Positions 9,173 through 17,870 are shown, numbered from the stretch's first letter. The stretch is DNA of 64,000 nucleotides from an uncultured Clostridia bacterium (GCA_934272745.1 CAKQSI010000001.1:46112-110111), one strand, 5' to 3'. Translations and numbers: made by a program. Notes: generated from the letters alone by a model not told the origin.

Positions 9173-9454
9173 TTAATCTCCCGCCCGGAACTTCGTGTCG
9201 TCTGGAAACAGCAAGCCGTATTTTCTCGCCTGCAATTCCATTTGCCACTCCGTCTTGCGGTTGTTCAGTTCGTCCTCTTTGCCGGAAATTTCGCGTTCCA
9301 GCAACGCTTTCTGTTCTTCCAGCGCGCGTACCTGTTTTTTGATGGCGGAATAAGACACCATCTGATACACCAGCGTGATTACGAGAATAAACAGCAAAAG
9401 CACGGAAACCACCGTCGCCGAAGCGACCAGCCGCGCCTTCTTTTCCTGCGTCAT
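9173..9454 (-). CDS. divIC: Septum formation initiator (DivIC/FtsB-like)
   Basis: A 93-residue protein with a short cytoplasmic start, one membrane span near residues 11-31 (VASATVVSVLLLFILVITLV) and a coiled coil near residues 37-66 with leucine heptads (KKQVRALEEQKALLEREISG). It ends with the ARKYGLLFPDDTKF segment typical of the DivIC/FtsB family. These proteins form a bitopic complex with FtsL and DivIB at the division septum. The ATG is three bases after the yabQ stop, so the genes are co-transcribed. The order yabP-yabQ-divIC matches that of Bacillus subtilis and supports DivIC rather than FtsL. Confidence 0.87.
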   Translation of the reverse strand: MTQEKKARLVASATVVSVLLLFILVITLVYQMVSYSAIKKQVRALEEQKALLEREISGKEDELNNRKTEWQMELQARKYGLLFPDDTKFRAGD

Positions 9455-9457
9455 TCG

Positions 9458-9796
9458 CTACTTCTCCCCCGAAAAACCGGATTTTCCCCGTATTTTTCGT
9501 TTGTTTTGCTTATTATACCATTTTTTCACCGGTTTTGCAACAAATTGTGACAAGATTTTTCTGGAAAGCAGGAATCCGCCGAACACGCCCGCCGCAAGGT
9601 AGAGCCGGAAATCGGGGAACCGGAACGCGTAGGAATACCACAAAAACGCCGCCCCGGCGGCTGAAAAAAAGCACAGGTCAAACGCCCATTCCGCCCGTCC
9701 GCGAAAAGGAAATAACCCCTTTACCGCGCCCAACAGGATCCCGAACAGCGCGGATAGCAAAAAATATTTAAACTGTCCGTCCGCCGCAAAAGCCAT
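9458..9796 (-). CDS. yabQ: Spore cortex protein YabQ-like membrane protein
   Basis: A 112-residue membrane protein starting MAFAADGQFKYFLLSALFGI, with GGAGGGG ahead of the ATG. A start 55 codons earlier is in frame but would add a basic, unrelated stretch. Membrane spans lie near residues 10-28, 34-52 and 58-76. The tail is strongly basic (KPVKKWYNKQNKRKIRGK). In Bacillus YabQ is a sporulation membrane protein needed for the spore cortex. The call rests partly on its place between yabP and divIC, because sequence identity in this family is low. Confidence 0.72.
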   Translation of the reverse strand: MAFAADGQFKYFLLSALFGILLGAVKGLFPFRGRAEWAFDLCFFSAAGAAFLWYSYAFRFPDFRLYLAAGVFGGFLLSRKILSQFVAKPVKKWYNKQNKRKIRGKSGFSGEK

Positions 9797-9976
9797 TTCC
9801 CCTCCGAAAATTTTCCGTCCGCCTCCGCCTCTCGCTTGCCATGCGGAAAAAACCGTCCGGCGAAAGTAAGCCCTGCCCATCGAAAACCCGCCGTCCGGCG
9901 AAAGAAAAATCCCCTTCCTTTTCCCCGTCAGGCGAAAGCGGAAAAATTTGCTGCGTGTCACGAAAAACGCAATACG

Positions 9977-10252
9977 TTATTTAAAAATGCGTTTCATAAG
10001 CGAAACTTTCTTCGTCCCGAAGCGAATGTTTTCCACCAGCCCCGCCGCGGAAAAAGTCCCGTCTTTTTCGGAAAAGTCGATGACCTTCAAGTCCTTTCCC
10101 GAAAGAAACAGCCTGCCGTCCGGCAACGTCAAAACGATGGATTCCGCCGTAAATTCGTCCACCTTTTTCACGCCGGTAAGCGAAATTCGTTTCTGCCCCG
10201 TCAGCGACAGCGTGACGAAATCGTTGGTTTCTTTCCTCTCTTCGTTCCCCAT
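9977..10252 (-). CDS. yabP: Sporulation protein YabP
   Basis: A 91-residue protein with the YabP pattern: LTGQKRISLTGVKKVDEFTA, then a middle stretch VLTLPDGRLFLSGKDLKVID, and the end KVSLMKRIFK. YabP is a small soluble protein of the YabP/YqfC family made in the mother cell of Bacillus and needed for spore cortex formation. It is the first gene of yabP-yabQ-divIC. No clear vegetative promoter is visible in the 177-base gap to the divergent HAD gene; a sporulation sigma factor would be expected, but I could not match one. Confidence 0.85.
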   Translation of the reverse strand: MGNEERKETNDFVTLSLTGQKRISLTGVKKVDEFTAESIVLTLPDGRLFLSGKDLKVIDFSEKDGTFSAAGLVENIRFGTKKVSLMKRIFK

Positions 10253-10371
10253 AACCGTTCCCCCGCCTCTTTTTCCATAGTTTATTCTTCCATTGCAGAA
10301 AAAAGAACCGCCGCGCCCTTTCGCTTCTTTCTCCGGCGGGTAAAAATTTTGCGCAATCCCCCTCCCCGCGG

Positions 10372-10400
10372 TTGCATTTTTAAAGAACGTATGCTAAAAT
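10372..10400 (+). promoter_or_regulatory. Promoter of the HAD phosphatase gene
   Basis: TTGCAT, 17 bases, TAAAAT, with the start codon about 30 bases downstream of the -10. Confidence 0.8.
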
Positions 10401-10429
10401 TGAGGACGAAAAAATTGCGGGAGGCACCT

Positions 10430-11077
10430 ATGCAACCCTTTAAAACCGTTCTTTTCGATCTGGACGGAACGCTGACCGACCCCGGCGAGGGCATCACCAA
10501 TTCCGTCCGCTATGCCTTAAATAAAATGGGAATCCGGGAGCCGGACACGCAAAAATTGTACCGTTTTATCGGCCCGCCGCTGAAGGACTCTTTTATGGAA
10601 TTTTACGGCATGGACGAAGCGCAGGCAATGCGCGCCATAGCGGAATACCGCGTGTACTACGGCGATCGCGGGATCAGGCAGAACCGCCTGATCCCCGGCA
10701 TAAAGGAAACGCTTTCCGCCTTGCATTCCCGCGGAAAAAAATTGCTGGTGGCGACTTCCAAACCCGAACATTTTTCCTACGACGTCTTGAAATCGTTTGA
10801 TCTCTTGCGCTTTTTTGACGGCGTTTACGGCGCGGACGACAACGAATCGCGCGTGTCGAAAGGGGACGTGCTACGCTATGCAATTGCGAACGCGGCGTTC
10901 GATACCGCTTCCGCCGTCATGGTGGGCGACCGCAAGTTCGACGTTTTGGGCGCGAAAGAAGTCGGTATCCCCACCGTCGGCGTTCTGTTCGGCTACGGCA
11001 CGAAAGAAGAACTGCTTGCTGCCGGCGCAATTTCTCTTATTTCCCGTCCGGAAGAACTGCTGAGTCTCATCGGTTGA
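10430..11077 (+). CDS. HAD family hydrolase (phosphoglycolate phosphatase-like)
   Basis: A 215-residue HAD phosphatase. Motif I is FDLDGTLTD with the nucleophile aspartate near residue 10. A helical cap follows from about 17 to 80. Motif II is VATSK near residue 106, motif III the lysine of ESRVSKGDVL, and motif IV VMVGDRKFDVLGA. The C-terminus GIPTVGVLFGYGTKEEL is typical of the Gph/PpaX group, which acts on phosphoglycolate or pyrophosphate. The start has GGGAGG ahead of it. It is a single-gene unit with its own promoter and terminator, divergent from yabP. The true substrate is not visible. Confidence 0.87.
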   Translation: MQPFKTVLFDLDGTLTDPGEGITNSVRYALNKMGIREPDTQKLYRFIGPPLKDSFMEFYGMDEAQAMRAIAEYRVYYGDRGIRQNRLIPGIKETLSALHSRGKKLLVATSKPEHFSYDVLKSFDLLRFFDGVYGADDNESRVSKGDVLRYAIANAAFDTASAVMVGDRKFDVLGAKEVGIPTVGVLFGYGTKEELLAAGAISLISRPEELLSLIG

Positions 11078-11172
11078 CCGTTGCAGAGTAAAAACCGGCG
11101 GCCGGTTTCCAATTGCGGAATACCGTCAATCGCTCTTGCAAATCAAGACTTTCGGTATCAGAATAAACGACG

Positions 11173-11215
11173 GGCGCCCGCCGCGGAAAATCCGCGGCGG
11201 GCGCCTTACCTTTTC
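11173..11215 (+). terminator. Terminator after the HAD gene
   Basis: A 15-bp stem GGCGCCCGCCGCGGA with loop AAA and its complement, followed by TTACCTTTTC. It lies 95 bases after the stop codon. The remaining gap to 11403 shows no gene. Confidence 0.7.
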
Positions 11216-11403
11216 AAAACCCTTAAACTCCTGGCAAAAAACGTCGCTTTCTCCCGCTTTTTATTCTGACAAAAAGTCCCCCCTGCCCGCTTTTCGCCTT
11301 GACGGAAAGCGGTGTTCCTGCTCTTTTCCGTCCAATCAGGAAGTCTGCTTCCGCCCGTTCTCCGCCTAAGCAGAAAGGTCGGATTCCGCCCGGCGTTCCC
11401 TTT

Positions 11404-12465
11404 CTATTTTGCAAGAAAAGCGTCGATCGCCTTCCACACTTCCGCGTCGTAATCGTGCAGAAAACTGAAATTTGCCGCGTTAAACCCGTGCGGCGCGCCG
11501 GCAATTTCGACGAGGGTACAACTTCTGTAAACCCCCGCGGCTTTTTGGGAATACGCGATAGGCACCGTGCCGTCTTTCGTACCGTGACAGATAAGCACGT
11601 TGCCGGTAAAGTTCCCGATTTCGGCAAACGGGTCGTAATTTTTGAGCGTTGAAAGGAAGGCTTCCCCCACCGGAAGCAAGCCGGAAACGCTCCCCGCGCT
11701 TTCGTATTCCCGCACCTGATCGGCGATGTTGAACGCCGGATACAACAAAAACAACCCGCGCACGGCGGTCTTCTTTTCTGCAGCGACGATTGCCGAAACC
11801 AGCCCGCCCTGACTGCTGCCGAAAAGATAAATATTCTCCTCGTCCACGTCCCCGCGCGCGGCGACCGCGGCAAAGACGGCAGACAGGTCTTCCGCTTCGG
11901 TAAACACCGTCATATCCTTGATTTTTCCGTCGCTTTTGGAGGAATAACCGCCGCCGCAGAAGTCGAACGTGCAGCACAAAAAGCCGCGTTTCGCCAGCCC
12001 CTCGGCATAATCTTTCAACGTGCTGCCCGTCAGAAAGGCGCTGTGTGAAAGAATCACCGCCGGATATTTCTCCTTTTTCTCGGCAGGGAAATACAACGTG
12101 GCGTAAATTTTGTTTTCGCCGCGGGTGAAAAATGCGGTTTCCGTCCGGATTTTTTCCCCGCTTGGGGAAGCGGACGGGCTGACGGACGGATCCCCCGGCG
12201 TAGGCTTTTCGGAAGGCAAAGTCGTCGGCTGCCCGCCCGGCAGAACCGTCCCGCCCGGACTACTTGGCTGTGCGAGAGTTTCGCTTGGCTGTGCAGGCGT
12301 TTCACTCGGCAAAGCCGATCCACCTGCCCCGGAAGAAGTTCCTGTCGAGGGCAAAACCGACCCGCCCGTTTCTCCTCCCGGCTTCCCGCCGGTGGAATGG
12401 GACGTGCCGCACGCCGCGCATAAAAGCGTTGCGCAAATTACGATTGCCGCCAACAACTTTTTCAT
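11404..12465 (-). CDS. Alpha/beta hydrolase lipoprotein
   Basis: A 353-residue secreted hydrolase. The start MKKLLAAIVICATLL has GGAGG ahead of it and leads into the lipobox CAAC, with the lipidated cysteine at residue 19. Residues ~20-100 form a linker rich in Pro, Ser, Gly and Thr, expected to hold the enzyme off the membrane. The hydrolase domain shows the nucleophile elbow GSSQGG, a catalytic aspartate in HGTKDGTVP and a catalytic histidine in APHGF, a complete Ser-Asp-His triad. It resembles dienelactone-hydrolase/esterase-type enzymes of the S9/DLH group. It stands alone between the HAD gene and copA. Substrate unknown; an esterase or acyl-peptidase is most likely. Confidence 0.85.
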   Translation of the reverse strand: MKKLLAAIVICATLLCAACGTSHSTGGKPGGETGGSVLPSTGTSSGAGGSALPSETPAQPSETLAQPSSPGGTVLPGGQPTTLPSEKPTPGDPSVSPSASPSGEKIRTETAFFTRGENKIYATLYFPAEKKEKYPAVILSHSAFLTGSTLKDYAEGLAKRGFLCCTFDFCGGGYSSKSDGKIKDMTVFTEAEDLSAVFAAVAARGDVDEENIYLFGSSQGGLVSAIVAAEKKTAVRGLFLLYPAFNIADQVREYESAGSVSGLLPVGEAFLSTLKNYDPFAEIGNFTGNVLICHGTKDGTVPIAYSQKAAGVYRSCTLVEIAGAPHGFNAANFSFLHDYDAEVWKAIDAFLAK

Positions 12466-12637
12466 TTGCAATCCTCCGATTTTTACAGTCCTCCGAAAAT
12501 CGCGCACGATCCGGATTTTACAGCGCGCTCACAACGCTAAAGTATGCGAAAACCGCGGAACGTCCCTCAAAAATCGTAACGTTCCGCGGCAATTTACGCT
12601 TTCCGCAATTCCCGGACGCCCGCCCGAAAATTGCTGT

Positions 12638-15229
12638 TTATTCTACTTCGTAACCCTGTTTTACCACGGCGTCTTTCAACGCGGCAAGGTCGGCGGTTCC
12701 GTCGGTAACGACTACCGCCTGTTCCTTTTCGTGATCGGCAGTCGCCGATTTTACGCCGGGAACGGCAAGCAGCGCGTTCTTCACGCGCCCTTCGCAATGA
12801 GCGCACATCATGCCTTTGACTTTCAACGTAATTTCCATATCGTTCTCCTTCCCTTCGGCGCTTGCCGAAAGGTCTTTATTTTTTCGATTTTCAGCGGACG
12901 TATCGCATTTTCCGGCACAAGCAACGCCTTTTTCGTTGCCCGAATCGCCGTCTATGCCGCCCTCGCTTCCCGCCCGTTTTTCGGGTTTGAAAAAGTTCAG
13001 CCGGAGCGCGTTCATCACCACGCAGAAACTGGAAAGGCTCATCGCGGCGGCGCCGAACATCGGCTGGAACACTCCGCAGATAGAGAGCGGAATGCACACC
13101 ACGTTGTAGAAAAACGCCCAGAACAGGTTTTCGCGAATATTTTTCAGCGTCGCTTTGCCAAGACGAATGGCGGTCACGGCGTCGCTTAAACTGCTTTTCA
13201 CCAGCACGACGTCCGCCGCGTCCACCGCGACGTCCGCCCCGGCGCCGATGGCAATCCCGACGTCCGCACGGGTCAGCGCGGGCGCGTCGTTGATACCGTC
13301 GCCCACCATGGCGACGACGCCCTTTTCCTTAAACTTACGGACGGCTTCTTCCTTTCCGTCCGGCAGAACGCCGGCAATCACTTCGTCCACCCCGCAGGAA
13401 GCGGCAATCGCGCGCGCGGTGCGTTCGTTATCCCCGGTCAGCATGACCGTGCGGATTCCCATCTTTTTCAGCGAAGCGATCGCGGCAGCGCTGTCTTCCT
13501 TGACGACGTCCGCCACGGCGATGATGCCCAAAAACCTGCCGTCTTCCGCAAAAAACAGCGGCGTTTTACCCTGATTTGCCAGATTTTCCGCAAGCGAAGC
13601 GGCATCTTCCGACAATAAAACGTAGTCCGAAATCAACTTTTCGTTGCCGCCGGCAAGCGTTTTCCCGCCGCGAACCGCCGTCACGCCGCTGCCCGAAAGC
13701 GAGCGGAAGTCTTCGGTTTCGGCAAAAGCCACGCCGCGTTCCTCACAATAATTTATCACCGCTTTTGCCAGCGGATGCGCGCTTTTTTCTTCCAGTGCCG
13801 CGGCTGCGGAAAGCAACGCTTCCGCCGAGGCTCCTGCTGCGGGCAACACGTCCGTTACCTGCGGCGCGCCCTTGGTGATCGTCCCCGTCTTGTCCAGAAC
13901 CACCGTCCTGACCTTGCCGGAAACCTCCATCGAAGCCGCCGTTTTGAACAGTACGCCGTTTCTTGCCCCGACGCCGCTGCCCACCATGATCGCGACGGGA
14001 GTCGCAAGCCCCAGCGCGCACGGACAACTGATGACAAGCACCGTCACCGCGCGGGAAACGGCTTCCCCTACGGCAAGGCGGCACAACAGCCCGATGACGA
14101 GGGTCAGCAGGGACACCAGCAGTACGCAGGGCACAAACACGCCCGCCACTTTATCGGCGATCTTCGCGATCGGCGCTTTGGTTGCGGAAGCGTCTTCCAC
14201 CATGCGAATGATTTTGGAAAGAGTGGTTTCCGCCCCGACGCCCGTCGCTTCGCATTGCAGATAGCCGGAAAGGTTGGCTGTCCCCGCATAGACGCGGGCG
14301 TTCGCTTCCTTATCGACCGGCACGCTTTCGCCGGAAAGGGAGGATTCGTCCACCGCGCCGCTGCCGGAAAGCACTTTCCCGTCCACGGGAATGCGTTCCC
14401 CCGGGCGCACCGCAAACACGTCGCCGATGCGCACTTCGCTTGCGGGAATCACGGTTTCCTGCCCGTCCCGAAGAACGGTCGCGTTTTCGGGCGCAAGTTT
14501 CATCAATCCCCTGAGCGCGTCCGTCGTTTTGCCTTTGGCGCGCGCTTCGAGCAGTTTGCCGAGAGAAATGAGGGTGACGATCATTGCCGCAGACTCGAAA
14601 TACAGCGAATGCAGCATATGGTGCGCCTGCATCATGCCCTCTTCGGTCATGGCGCCGGACTTGCCGATCATCACGAATAAAATATAAACGCTGTACAAAA
14701 AGGATACGCCCGACCCCAGCGACACCAGAACGTCCATGTTCGGCGCGCCGTGACGAACGCTTTTCCAGCCGGATACGAAAAATTTACGGTTGATTACGAG
14801 GATAGGAACGGTCAGCAAAAGTTCCAGCAGTCCTACCGCTACGGGATTGTGGCGGAAGTACGCCGGCAGGGGGAAGTTCCACATCACAAACCCCATGGAA
14901 ACGTACATCAACAGAACAAGGAAACACAAAGAGGCGACCAGACGGACGACCAGCGTGCGGAATTCTCCGCCGCCGGCAACTTCCCCCTGATCGCCTTTTC
15001 CTTTCAAATTTGCGGGCGTATTCTCCCCCGCGTTTTTCAGTTTGCAGCCGTAACCTGCCGCTTCTACCGCGGAAACGATCGCGTCCGCCGAAGCGACCCC
15101 TTCCACACCCATGCTGCCCGTGAGCAAATTGACCGAGCAGTCCGTAACGCCGTCGACTTTCCGCACCGCTTTTTCCACGCGGGCGCTGCACGCTGCGCAG
15201 CTCATGCCCGTTACCGTGAAAGAAACCAT
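12638..15229 (-). CDS. copA: Copper-exporting P1B ATPase with fused C-terminal CopZ domain
   Basis: An 863-residue copper pump. Residues 1-70 are a heavy-metal-associated domain with GMSCAACSARV. The P1B core has the metal-binding CPC in ISCPCALGLATP, the phosphorylation site DKTGT, the HP motif SAHPLAKAV and the hinge GDGINDAPAL. After the last membrane span come ~50 hydrophilic residues and then a second complete metal domain, residues 798-863, with GMMCAHCEGRV. Most CopA proteins carry such domains only at the N-terminus. The end reads as a CopZ chaperone and has its own internal ribosome site. The CsoR-family gene lies just upstream, giving the usual csoR-copA-copZ order with the last two fused. 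Confidence 0.95.
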   Translation of the reverse strand: MVSFTVTGMSCAACSARVEKAVRKVDGVTDCSVNLLTGSMGVEGVASADAIVSAVEAAGYGCKLKNAGENTPANLKGKGDQGEVAGGGEFRTLVVRLVASLCFLVLLMYVSMGFVMWNFPLPAYFRHNPVAVGLLELLLTVPILVINRKFFVSGWKSVRHGAPNMDVLVSLGSGVSFLYSVYILFVMIGKSGAMTEEGMMQAHHMLHSLYFESAAMIVTLISLGKLLEARAKGKTTDALRGLMKLAPENATVLRDGQETVIPASEVRIGDVFAVRPGERIPVDGKVLSGSGAVDESSLSGESVPVDKEANARVYAGTANLSGYLQCEATGVGAETTLSKIIRMVEDASATKAPIAKIADKVAGVFVPCVLLVSLLTLVIGLLCRLAVGEAVSRAVTVLVISCPCALGLATPVAIMVGSGVGARNGVLFKTAASMEVSGKVRTVVLDKTGTITKGAPQVTDVLPAAGASAEALLSAAAALEEKSAHPLAKAVINYCEERGVAFAETEDFRSLSGSGVTAVRGGKTLAGGNEKLISDYVLLSEDAASLAENLANQGKTPLFFAEDGRFLGIIAVADVVKEDSAAAIASLKKMGIRTVMLTGDNERTARAIAASCGVDEVIAGVLPDGKEEAVRKFKEKGVVAMVGDGINDAPALTRADVGIAIGAGADVAVDAADVVLVKSSLSDAVTAIRLGKATLKNIRENLFWAFFYNVVCIPLSICGVFQPMFGAAAMSLSSFCVVMNALRLNFFKPEKRAGSEGGIDGDSGNEKGVACAGKCDTSAENRKNKDLSASAEGKENDMEITLKVKGMMCAHCEGRVKNALLAVPGVKSATADHEKEQAVVVTDGTADLAALKDAVVKQGYEVE
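12836..12850 (-). promoter_or_regulatory. Internal ribosome binding site for a free CopZ
   Basis: Inside copA, AAGGAG lies six bases before an in-frame ATG at codon 798 (position 12838). Initiation here would give a free 66-residue CopZ, MEITLKVKGMMCAHCEGRV and onward. The spacing is as good as that of the real starts in this window. Confidence 0.55.
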
Positions 15230-15336
15230 GCTAAGCCTCCTTTATTTTTTCCCTGAAGGCAGACGAACCCCGCTGCGCCGAAACGCGGAATTCCGCATTT
15301 CGTTTTGCGTGCAAAAGTTCCGCCGCGGCGGGATTT

Positions 15337-15663
15337 TTACTTCATCAATTTCTGAACCAGAGTCGCGAGATTGTTTGCCGCTTCCGCGTTGTCCTTTTTG
15401 AGTTCTTCCGCAACCGTGCTGCGAATGTGCATGGACAGCAGTTCGCGATTGAACGCGTTGATTGCCGCGTTGACCGCAGAAGTCTGAATGAGCGTATCTG
15501 CGGGATCGGCGTCTTTTTCAATCATCGCCTGAATACCGCGCACCTGCCCTTCAATCCTTCTCAGGCGGTTGATAAGCGCTTTCTTTTCGTCCACGGGACG
15601 ACGAACGCGCTTGGGTTTTTGCGTGGTGGTTGCTTCGGTCAAAACTTCTTTTTTACCTTTCAT
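15337..15663 (-). CDS. CsoR/DUF156 family regulator lacking the copper-binding cysteines
   Basis: A 108-residue all-helical regulator. The start MKGKKEVLTEATTTQ has GGGAGG eight bases upstream. The DUF156 core is clear: RLRRIEGQVRGIQAMIEKD, then LIQTSAVNAAINAF. In copper-sensing CsoR the ligands are Cys, His, Cys. Here the histidine (residue 79) is kept, but the first cysteine position is Pro54 and the last is Thr83, and the protein has no cysteine at all. It precedes copA, so it should control copper export or be co-opted from it, but it cannot bind Cu(I) in the known way. Basic residues at the N-terminus (QKPKRVRRP) may help DNA binding. Confidence 0.85.
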   Translation of the reverse strand: MKGKKEVLTEATTTQKPKRVRRPVDEKKALINRLRRIEGQVRGIQAMIEKDADPADTLIQTSAVNAAINAFNRELLSMHIRSTVAEELKKDNAEAANNLATLVQKLMK

Positions 15664-16143
15664 GACGATCCTCCCGGGGCTTGCCCGATATCTGCAATGC
15701 CCGCTTAGTATATTCCCGGCAGAAACCGGAAAAGGTATGCCGCTTTTTTCTGCGCCTGCCAAACGACAGACCCGCCAAAAGAAGTTTTCCGAAAGGGCGT
15801 TTCCGCCGCTTTACAAACCCCCATTGATAGCATACCTGATTATCTTGTAAAGATTGTATCTCTAAGGGGAAAGTTTGTCAAGCGTTTTTATAAAAACTTT
15901 CGAATATTTATTATATTTCTTGTTTTTCAAATTCGTTAAAAAATGCATTTTTTGGAAGAAAAAGCCCCGGTTTTTTGGAAGAAATGCATATTTTTTGCGG
16001 AATTCAACGCCGGCTCGCCCCTCGTTGAATGCAGAAATTTCCTTGAAGTTTTCGCCTTTAGATTTCGCAGCGGAATTCCGACATCTTTGCCCGTGCGGAA
16101 AACGGAAAACCCCTCCGCTTTTTGGGCGAAAAATCATTTTCCC

Positions 16144-16177
16144 CGAAAAATCTCCGCGGCAGTTTTGCCGCGGAGAT
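16144..16177 (-). terminator. Terminator downstream of yebC
   Basis: On the minus strand ATCTCCGCGGCA, a four-base loop and TGCCGCGGAGAT are followed by TTTTTC. It lies about 180 bases after the yebC stop. Confidence 0.8.
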
Positions 16178-16200
16178 ATCTGTTTTCTATAAAAAATAAT

Positions 16201-16303
16201 ACCTTGCACGAACGCTGCGGAAACGCAGATTCTCCTTGCGCAAATAGTTACACGGGCACGCGTTGCGTAATCACCTTGCACAAACGCCGCGGAAAACCGC
16301 AGA
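16201..16303. repeat. Two copies of a ~30-bp imperfect repeat
   Basis: ACCTTGCACGAACGCTGCGG at 16201 recurs as ACCTTGCACAAACGCCGCGG at 16273. Each copy continues into a small hairpin (CTGCG GAAA CGCAG in the first). The pair sits just after yebC; role unknown. Confidence 0.55.
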
Positions 16304-16360
16304 CACGGTGTAAACGCCCGCACACAAACAAGAGTCGGCACGCAAACCGCGTAGATCCGC

Positions 16361-17101
16361 TTAGTCCTCGTCCTCTTCTTCGGGCAGAACGACGTTGTGC
16401 CAGACTTCCTGCACGTCGTCTAAGTCTTCCAAAAGGTCTACCATTTTCATAAACTTTGCGGTATCTTCTTCGGAAAGTTCCACCTTGTTCTGCGGAACCA
16501 TCTGCACTTCCGCTTCCAGAAAGGAAAGGTTCTTTTCTTCCAGCGCCTTACGGACGGCGGAAAAATCGGAAGGGGTCGTGTAGACAATGAACGCGTCGTC
16601 CTCGGTCGCGACGTCGTCGGCGCCCGCTTCGATGGCGATCTCCATCATATCGTCTTCGGTAAGATTCGGGGTACGTTCTACAACCAGAACGCCCTTTCTG
16701 TCGAACATAAACGCAACGCAGCCGGTCGCCCCCATAGCGCCGCCGCATTTATCGAACACGTGGCGCACGTCGCCCACGGTACGGTTTTTGTTGTCCGTCA
16801 GCGTTTCCACGATGACGGCGGACCCGCCCGCGCCGTAACCTTCGTACGTCAGAACTTCGTAATTGGTGCTGCTGAGTTCGCCCGCGGCTTTTTTAATACT
16901 GCGGATAATGTTGTCGTTGGGCATGTTTGCCGCTTTCGCTTTGGCGATCGCGTCGGCAAGTTTGGAGTTGACGTTGGGGTCGGAACCCATTTTTGCCGCA
17001 ACGGCGATTTCTCTGCCGATTTTGGTAAAGATTCTGCCGCGCGCAGCGTCCGCCTTGCCTTTTTTCGCCTGAATGTTATGCCATTTGGAATGTCCCGACA
17101 T
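16361..17101 (-). CDS. yebC: YebC/PmpR family protein
   Basis: A 246-residue YebC-type protein of normal length. It opens with the hallmark MSGHSKWHNIQAKKGKADAA and keeps GRIFTKIGREI, IAKAKAANMPNDNI, YEGYGAGGSA and FDRKGVL. YebC proteins were described as DNA-binding regulators. Work on the family (TACO1 and bacterial YebC) also links them to translation of proline-rich stretches on the ribosome. The C-terminus is acidic (VVLPEEEDED). It lies 12 bases after a SpoU methyltransferase and downstream of ribosomal protein genes, which suits a role in translation. Confidence 0.95.
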   Translation of the reverse strand: MSGHSKWHNIQAKKGKADAARGRIFTKIGREIAVAAKMGSDPNVNSKLADAIAKAKAANMPNDNIIRSIKKAAGELSSTNYEVLTYEGYGAGGSAVIVETLTDNKNRTVGDVRHVFDKCGGAMGATGCVAFMFDRKGVLVVERTPNLTEDDMMEIAIEAGADDVATEDDAFIVYTTPSDFSAVRKALEEKNLSFLEAEVQMVPQNKVELSEEDTAKFMKMVDLLEDLDDVQEVWHNVVLPEEEDED

Positions 17102-17113
17102 AATAAAATTCTC

Positions 17114-17851
17114 CTATCTTTGATTGATTAAAGTGTATAAAATGACCGAAAGACTGATTGCCGCGTTCAGACTCTCCACGTTTTTCTCCATCGGGAGAGA
17201 AACGGTTTTGTCCGCCGCGGCGGAAAGCTTATCGCTCACGCCGAAGGCTTCGCTCCCGACTACCAGACAAAAGGGCTTTTGCACCTTTGCCGAAAAGACG
17301 TTTTCGCCCGCCATATCGGTCACGACGACGGGGAGCGGACGGATAAGCGGCAGCAATTCCTCGCGCTTCCCTTCGGTCACGCGCACGAAATAGATCCCGC
17401 TCATACTGCTGCGGATGACTTTCGGGGAAAAACAGTCGCAACAGTTTGCCGCAAAAACTCTTTTCACGCCGCAGGCTGCCGCCGTGCGGAGAATGGTACC
17501 GACGTTGCCGGGGTCGCGCAGCCCGTCGAGAAACAGACAGGTTTCTTTTGCCGGGCTGAGGTCTGCCGCCGGTTTTTTCAGTACGGCAATCACCCCTTCC
17601 GGAGAAACTTCGTCCGAAAGTTTGGAAAACACCTCTTCCGAAACGGGAAAAGTCAACTTTTCGGGGAACTCCCCCGCAAGTTTTTCGGTCGCGAAAATCG
17701 TGACGATCTCCGCCCCGAGGGCAAGCCCCTCTCTGACCATCTTTTTCCCTTCGACGAGAAACAAGCCCTCGCCGTCACGGTATTTTTTTTCTTTCAAAGC
17801 CGCCGCCTGCCGGATTTTCGGGTTGGACAGCGACCGGATGGTTTCGCGCAT
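17114..17851 (-). CDS. TrmH/SpoU family RNA 2'-O-methyltransferase
   Basis: A 245-residue SPOUT enzyme. The N-terminal ~95 residues form the substrate-binding domain (LSNPKIRQAAALKEKKYRDG, LFLVEGKKMV). The catalytic knot domain follows, with the three SpoU motifs: LDGLRDPGNVGTILRTAAA, CLVVGSEAFGVS and LPMEKNVESLNAAISLSVIL. Such enzymes methylate the ribose of 23S rRNA or tRNA using S-adenosylmethionine. It lies between rplT and yebC in a translation neighbourhood, as in many Bacillota where a copy sits near pheS or rplT. The target nucleotide cannot be told. Confidence 0.92.
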   Translation of the reverse strand: MRETIRSLSNPKIRQAAALKEKKYRDGEGLFLVEGKKMVREGLALGAEIVTIFATEKLAGEFPEKLTFPVSEEVFSKLSDEVSPEGVIAVLKKPAADLSPAKETCLFLDGLRDPGNVGTILRTAAACGVKRVFAANCCDCFSPKVIRSSMSGIYFVRVTEGKREELLPLIRPLPVVVTDMAGENVFSAKVQKPFCLVVGSEAFGVSDKLSAAADKTVSLPMEKNVESLNAAISLSVILYTLINQR

Positions 17852-17870
17852 AAAAACCCCGCTTATACGC

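Larger units (their letters stand above)
15664..16360. other. Gene-free region between csoR-like gene and yebC
   Basis: About 700 bases without a convincing gene. It is AT-rich around 15850-15970. A TATACT hexamer on the minus strand near 15710 could be the -10 of the csoR-copA promoter, but no good -35 accompanies it. The yebC terminator (16146-16177) and a pair of short repeats (16201-16303) lie at the far end. A 159-codon open frame here is basic, low in complexity and has no ribosome site. Confidence 0.5.

Noticed and set aside
15862..16341. 159-codon minus-strand frame after yebC
   Set aside because: No ribosome site, basic and AT-driven text, overlaps the yebC terminator and the short repeats.
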